Shown one piece after another: positions 25,251 to 28,801 of a stretch of 28,801 nucleotides of DNA (within the stretch, counting starts at the first letter, position 1; each line of letters opens with the position of its first letter). The stretch is from Candidatus Lindowiibacteriota bacterium (GTDB taxonomy: Bacteria > Lindowbacteria > 2-12-FULL-62-27): contig JAHFCY010000010.1 in NCBI GenBank assembly GCA_023249255.1, positions 1 through 28,801 on the forward strand, in the 5' to 3' direction. The notes beneath the pieces are model-generated. The model ran no database searches and was not told where the DNA came from. It worked only from the letters and a program-made list of their open reading frames with translations. The translations under genes and the position numbers were made by a program.

Positions 25251-26293
25251 ACATTCTCGTGACCGGCGGCTGCGGCTTTATCGGAAGCCACGTGGTCAGG
25301 CTGCTGATTTCGAAGGGCATCGGCGTTGTGAATCTGGATAAATTGACCTACGCCGGAAATCCGGAAAATGTCCGGGATGTGGGCCGCCATCCAAAATATC
25401 GATTTATCAAAGGCGACATCTGTGATGCCGGCGTGGTGAGGCGCGCGGCGCGCGGAGTCGACGGGATTTTGAATCTTGCGGCCGAAACACACGTCGATCG
25501 GTCGATTCTTGATCCCGGCGCGTTCATCCGGACCGACATGATCGGGACATACGTCCTGCTCGAAGAAGCGCGGCTGCGGCGGCTTAAATTTTTTGTCCAA
25601 GTCAGCACCGACGAAGTATATGGTTCGGTTTCGTCGGGGAAGGCGACGGAAGGAAGTCCGCTTCGGCCGACCAACCCGTATGCGGCGTCGAAGCTGGGGG
25701 CGGACCGGCTGGCCCACAGTTATTACGCGACGTACGGCATGCGCATCATCATCACGCGAGGCAGCAACACCTACGGCCCGTTTCAGTTTCCGGAAAAGCT
25801 GATCCCGCTCACAATCATCCGCGCTCTGTTGGGCGAGCCGATCCCGGTCTACGGAGATGGACGCAACGTCCGGGATTGGCTGCGGGCCGAAGACCACGCC
25901 GAGGCGATCTGGCTTGCCGCCAGACGCGGACGGACGGGCGAGGCATACAATATTTCCGGTGGGAGCGAACGGGAAAACATCTGGATCGTCCGAAAAATTT
26001 TATCCGCCGCCGGCGCGCCGGAGAAATTGATCAGCTATGTGAAGGACCGGGAAGGCCACGATCGGCGGTATGCCATGAGTGGCGCGAAAATCCGGCGCGA
26101 GCTGGGATGGCAGCCGCGGCGACCGGATATCGCCGATGGCATCCGCCAGACCGTCGATTGGTACAGGGAGAACCGCCGGTGGTGGGAACCGGTTGTGCGG
26201 CGAAACGCCGCGTTTCGAAACTATTTTGATCGGCAATACGGCCATCGGTGGGGCGGAGGAGGGAGGCGACGCGCAGACGGAAAACAAAAGTGA
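25247..26293 (+). CDS. rmlB: dTDP-glucose 4,6-dehydratase (348 aa)
   Basis: An SDR-family enzyme that converts dTDP-glucose to dTDP-4-keto-6-deoxyglucose. It shows the NAD loop TGGCGFIGSH (6-15), LDKLTYAGNPENV, NLAAETHVDRSI, the active-site STDEVYG (120-126, the Thr-Asp-Glu set), YAASK (145-149, catalytic Tyr and Lys) and RGSNTYGPFQFPEKLIPLTI. GTG 25247 overlaps the rmlA stop (GTGA). The C-terminus has a Gly/Arg-rich tail that ends DGKQK; these last codons and the TGA stop lie inside palindromic element copy 2, so the tail may have been altered by its insertion. Confidence 0.95.
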   Translation: MNILVTGGCGFIGSHVVRLLISKGIGVVNLDKLTYAGNPENVRDVGRHPKYRFIKGDICDAGVVRRAARGVDGILNLAAETHVDRSILDPGAFIRTDMIGTYVLLEEARLRRLKFFVQVSTDEVYGSVSSGKATEGSPLRPTNPYAASKLGADRLAHSYYATYGMRIIITRGSNTYGPFQFPEKLIPLTIIRALLGEPIPVYGDGRNVRDWLRAEDHAEAIWLAARRGRTGEAYNISGGSERENIWIVRKILSAAGAPEKLISYVKDREGHDRRYAMSGAKIRRELGWQPRRPDIADGIRQTVDWYRENRRWWEPVVRRNAAFRNYFDRQYGHRWGGGGRRRADGKQK

Positions 26294-26348
26294 TATCATG
26301 ATATCATGATATATATCATGATATCATGATATCACTTTGAACGGAGGG
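26276..26348 (+). repeat. Palindromic ATGATATC element, copy 2 (rmlB-rmlC gap)
   Basis: A perfect 52-bp palindrome (26287-26338) with the same 48-bp core as copy 1: tandem ATGATATC units around a central ATATAT. It is preceded by GACGGAAAACAAA and followed by TGAACG and a GGAGGG Shine-Dalgarno 8 nt before the next ATG. Left and right flanks resemble those of copy 1 in the same orientation relative to transcription. The rmlB stop (TGA, 26291-26293) lies within the left arm. The two cores are identical across 48 bp, implying recent duplication, conversion or selection. Confidence 0.92.
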
Positions 26349-26356
26349 ATCGAAAG

Positions 26357-26812
26357 ATGATCGAGGGAGTCTGGATCAAGCCGCTAAAGCCGGTCTGCGA
26401 CGAGCGGGGGCGGCTCATGGAGATTTTGCGGGTGGATGACGAGGGATTCGTTCGATTCGGGCAGATCTACATGACCACGGCCTACCCCGGCGTCGTCAAG
26501 GCCTGGCATTATCACAAACGGCAGAGCGACTATTTCGCCTGTCTTCGCGGCATGATGAAACTTGTTCTCTTTGATGCCCGGAAAAAATCAAAAACCAGCC
26601 GGGAAGTTCAGGAATTGTTTGTCGGCGACCACCGGCCGGTCCTGGTTCGGATTCCGCCCGGCGTCTATCATGGATTCAAATGTATTTCCGCCGTCGAGAC
26701 CATCGTGATCAATATTCCGGACGAACCCTATCGGCGCGGCGATCCCGACGAATATCGACTGCCCGCTCACACCAAAAAAATCCCGTACACATGGGCGCGA
26801 CGGGACCAGTAA
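26357..26812 (+). CDS. rfbC: RmlC-like cupin, dTDP-4-dehydrorhamnose 3,5-epimerase family (151 aa)
   Basis: The cupin fold of the RmlC family is visible in CDERGRLMEILR, VVKAWHYHKRQSDYFACLRG (His51 at the position of the catalytic base) and IPPGVYHGFKCIS (100-110). RmlC epimerises C3 and C5 of dTDP-4-keto-6-deoxyglucose to make the rhamnose precursor, which agrees with the gene's place after rmlAB. It is shorter than classical RmlC (about 180 aa). Where RmlC has TDYY with the catalytic Tyr, this one reads IPDEPY, so it may be a one-site epimerase, an isomerase or use a displaced Tyr. GGAGGG is 8 nt before the ATG. No rmlD follows. Confidence 0.8.
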   Translation: MIEGVWIKPLKPVCDERGRLMEILRVDDEGFVRFGQIYMTTAYPGVVKAWHYHKRQSDYFACLRGMMKLVLFDARKKSKTSREVQELFVGDHRPVLVRIPPGVYHGFKCISAVETIVINIPDEPYRRGDPDEYRLPAHTKKIPYTWARRDQ

Positions 26813-26839
26813 TGCGGCTTTTTTTCCGAAACGGCGACC

Positions 26840-27601
26840 TTATCGAATCATCCGGCGGCGGATCAGGCACACCGCCGAGTAAAACATCACGCCGGAAAGA
26901 ACAACGCTTTTGACAAGATCACCCGCGATGGTCGGATCCGATTTCCCATAGGCCAGCCCGCGGGCCAGCCTCACCATCCACGTGAGCGGCAGGCACTCGG
27001 TAAAGGCCACGGCCCACGGCGAAAATCCACCGAGCGGGAAAAAGATTCCAGACATCAAAAACATCGGACTGATCGCAAGCGTGAAAAAATAGGTAAAAAA
27101 ATCGTAGTCCCGGGCGAGGCCCGTTGCAACCATCGCCATCGATCCGAACAGGACGCCGCACAAAAGCGACAGGAACGGCACCGCCGCCAGAGTCGATGAA
27201 TGGAGAAGGCCCAGCGCCACGAGCAGAATCGTGACCAGCGACGCGGAGAGTACGCCCCGGGTTGCCGCCCACAGGATATCGCCGGCCACAACCTCGGCCA
27301 CGTTCACAGGCGTGGAGACGATTGACCGATACGTGTTCTGTTTGGCCATGCGCGTGTAACTGCCATAGGTGCACTCAAACGTCGCGTCGTACATCGACGC
27401 AGTCAAGATGAGCCCTGGCGCAATAAAGACGCTGTAGGGCATCCCGCCCACGTCGCGCACCAGCTGCTGCATGCCGTATCCGAGAAAAAACAGATACATC
27501 AGCGGCTCACCGATCGTCCCGACGAATGAACTCATCCAGTATTTGGACCACACCAGGGCGTTGCGGCGCCACACGCGGCCAACAAACCGCACGTCAATCA
27601 C
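26840..27601 (-). CDS. ABC-2 type exporter permease, NodJ-like (253 aa)
   Basis: About six membrane helices with the ABC-2 family layout. An amphipathic start (RRNALVWSKYWMSSFVGTIG) leads to helices separated by a cytoplasmic TYRSIVSTPVNVAEVVAGDILWAA segment. The conserved C-terminal ISPMFLMSGIFFPLGGFSPWAVAFTECLPLTWMVRLARGL region is typical of NodJ/DrrB-like permeases. It should export a hydrophobic or glycan substrate with the ATPase encoded just upstream. GTG 27601 overlaps the ATPase end by 8 bp and has GGGAGGGG upstream. Substrate unknown; neighbouring dTDP-sugar genes make a polysaccharide or glycolipid possible. It converges with the rmlC-like gene with 27 bp between. Confidence 0.88.
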   Translation of the reverse strand: MIDVRFVGRVWRRNALVWSKYWMSSFVGTIGEPLMYLFFLGYGMQQLVRDVGGMPYSVFIAPGLILTASMYDATFECTYGSYTRMAKQNTYRSIVSTPVNVAEVVAGDILWAATRGVLSASLVTILLVALGLLHSSTLAAVPFLSLLCGVLFGSMAMVATGLARDYDFFTYFFTLAISPMFLMSGIFFPLGGFSPWAVAFTECLPLTWMVRLARGLAYGKSDPTIAGDLVKSVVLSGVMFYSAVCLIRRRMIR

Positions 27602-28505
27602 GCAGTCCCCTCCCGACGATTTTCAGAAACACGTCCTCAAGATTGGCCGGACGGCTGGTGAACGGCAGATTCGTCTCGGACAGCCGCCGCAAAATTTCCG
27701 TGACGTGATGCCGGGGCAATACGTAGACGGTGTCCTCGAATTGCTGACATTCGACGTCGGCATGGAAAGACGATTTGATTTCAGCGGGCAGAGCCGGCAT
27801 TCGGATTTCGATGACGTGCTGTCCGACATACCGCTCGATCAGTTCCGCGGGCGTGGCCTCCACCACTTTCCGGCCCTGGTCGATGACCGCCATCCGGTCG
27901 CACAGCATCTGCGCTTCTTCCATATAGTGAGTGGTCAACAGCATCGAGACACCGCGGCGTTTCAGTTCCCGGAGGCGGCTCCAGACCAGATGACGCGCCT
28001 GCGGATCAAGCCCGGTGGTCGGCTCGTCGAGGATCAGCACGTTCGGCTCATTGACCAGCGCGCGCGCGATGATCAACCGGCGGCGCATGCCGCCCGACAG
28101 CTCCGGAACTTTCTTTTTCCGGTGCTCTTGAAGTTCGATAAACTGAAGAATCTCGTCCGTCCGGCGATGAACCAGCGGCGCCTCCAGGCCGAAGTACATT
28201 CCGTAGACCCACAGATTTTCCTCGACCGTCAAATCGGGATCAAGACATTCATCCTGCGGAACGATACCGGCCATGGATTTGATTTTTCGCAGATGTCCGG
28301 CGACATCGATTCCCATGACATCCATCCGGCCACGATCCGGCCGGACAATACCGTACAGGCATCCAATGGTTGTCGATTTTCCCGCGCCATTGGGCCCCAG
28401 AAGGCCGAACGTTTCGCCCGGGCCCACGTCAAATGAGAGATCGATGACCGCCGGAACACCGGCGTACGATTTGCAAAGTCCACGAACCGACAAAAACGGA
28501 TTCAC
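27594..28505 (-). CDS. ABC exporter ATP-binding protein, NodI-like (303 aa)
   Basis: A single nucleotide-binding domain with Walker [10 protein letters not shown] (37-45), Q-loop [18 protein letters not shown], signature LSGGM (136-140), Walker [14 protein letters not shown] (156-168) and the switch His in [11 protein letters not shown]. The C-terminal part (about 220-303) is the extra domain common in drug/polysaccharide exporter ATPases. GTG 28505 is preferred because homology to the family begins at once ([14 protein letters not shown]). The frame is open much further upstream, but that would cross the yajQ start and promoter. No Shine-Dalgarno is visible. TTGCGC and a weak TACCGT (17-bp spacing) end 6 nt before the GTG, so this message may be leaderless too. 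Confidence 0.92.
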   Translation of the reverse strand: MNPFLSVRGLCKSYAGVPAVIDLSFDVGPGETFGLLGPNGAGKSTTIGCLYGIVRPDRGRMDVMGIDVAGHLRKIKSMAGIVPQDECLDPDLTVEENLWVYGMYFGLEAPLVHRRTDEILQFIELQEHRKKKVPELSGGMRRRLIIARALVNEPNVLILDEPTTGLDPQARHLVWSRLRELKRRGVSMLLTTHYMEEAQMLCDRMAVIDQGRKVVEATPAELIERYVGQHVIEIRMPALPAEIKSSFHADVECQQFEDTVYVLPRHHVTEILRRLSETNLPFTSRPANLEDVFLKIVGRGLRD

Positions 28506-28565
28506 GGCGCGACGGTAACTTTCGACATTCGGCCGCGCAACAGGCCTGTCGGCCGGCCAGCAAGG

Positions 28566-28594
28566 TTGAACCGCCCATCGGGAAAGTGTAAGAT
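28566..28594 (+). promoter_or_regulatory. Sigma70-type promoter of yajQ
   Basis: TTGAAC at 28566-28571 and TAAGAT at 28589-28594 are separated by the optimal 17 bp. The predicted start site (about 28600-28602) leaves only 3-5 nt before ATG 28605 and no Shine-Dalgarno, so the transcript would be essentially leaderless. Confidence 0.65.
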
Positions 28595-28604
28595 ACGCGG
28601 CCAT

Positions 28605-28801
28605 ATGGCCAAGGATTTTTCGTTCGACGTGGTTTCGACCGTCAATCTGCAGGAGGTCGACAACGCCCTGGATCAGGCGCTGCGCGAGATTCAAACGCGG
28701 TTTGATTTCAAAGGCGTTCAGGCCGATGTTGTCCGTGACAAGGAAAAGCTGTCGCTGTCGGCCCAGGACAAGGGCCGGCTGGGGGCATTGCTTGAAATCG
28801 T
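28605..28801 (+). CDS. yajQ: YajQ family nucleotide-binding protein (3' truncated, 65 aa seen)
   Basis: The frame starts at ATG 28605 and runs off the window. The visible part, [20 protein letters not shown] followed by [17 protein letters not shown] and [21 protein letters not shown], is the well-conserved N-terminal half of YajQ (DUF520). Members are about 160 aa and bind nucleotides; some bind cyclic di-GMP and regulate transcription. The second half is missing here. It is divergent from the ABC exporter genes. Confidence 0.93.
   Translation, partial: MAKDFSFDVVSTVNLQEVDNALDQALREIQTRFDFKGVQADVVRDKEKLSLSAQDKGRLGALLEI

Noticed and set aside
26813-26839. T-run between the rmlC-like gene and the permease as an intrinsic terminator
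   Set aside because: There is a T-tract after GCGGC but no convincing stem before it on either strand.
28506-28694. Upstream extension of the ABC ATPase frame
   Set aside because: It would run through the yajQ promoter and start codon, and the added residues have no ABC homology.

Overview
The window is one contiguous stretch of a GC-rich bacterial chromosome, densely coded, with both ends falling inside genes. It encodes an outer-membrane secretin (CpaC), a lipobox lipoprotein and dTDP-sugar enzymes, so the cell is almost certainly diderm (Gram-negative type). The phylum cannot be fixed from the sequence. SpoVG, an F1 operon without F0 genes, long-form RmlA and short tandem intergenic repeats would suit a deltaproteobacterial-grade or candidate-phylum bacterium, but that is a guess.

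Region 1 (1-2184, +): the 3' end of a sugar-phosphate nucleotidyltransferase, a 31-residue membrane peptide, a GC-rich repeat cluster and a polytopic membrane protein. Region 2 (2593-11409, +): a Tad/Flp pilus locus with three small pilins, TadE, a TadG-like protein, CpaC secretin, CpaE/TadZ, CpaF/TadA ATPase, CpaB/RcpC, TadB and TadC. A prepilin peptidase (CpaA/TadV), CpaD and TadD are not in the window. Region 3 (11492-13039, +): DUF192 protein, a small secreted protein and a membrane protein, with overlapping ends.

Region 4 (24098 down to 13048, -): a very compact leftward block that could be one transcription unit from a good sigma70-type promoter: S1-domain protein, DUF501, upp, atpH-A-G-D-C (F1 only), a secreted hypothetical protein, a TPR lipoprotein, ispE, spoVG, an HNH endonuclease and tRNA-Gln(UUG). 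Region 5 (24153-26812, +): divergent rmlA(long)-rmlB-rmlC-like dTDP-sugar genes. Region 6: an ABC-2 exporter pair (ATPase plus permease, -), plausibly a polysaccharide or lipid exporter, divergent from yajQ, which runs off the right end.

The most unusual feature is a pair of roughly 73-bp elements (19315-19388 and 26276-26348). Each is built on a perfect or near-perfect 48-52 bp A+T-rich palindrome made of ATGATATC units. Each lies just before the Shine-Dalgarno of an internal operon gene (atpD and the rmlC-like gene), in the same orientation relative to transcription. Flanking bases are also similar, and copy 2 supplies the stop codon of rmlB. Other points of interest are probable leaderless starts for rmlA and yajQ, a 17-bp stem-loop behind the third pilin gene, an HNH nuclease with extra residues inside its motif, and an RmlC-like cupin that appears to lack the usual catalytic tyrosine.
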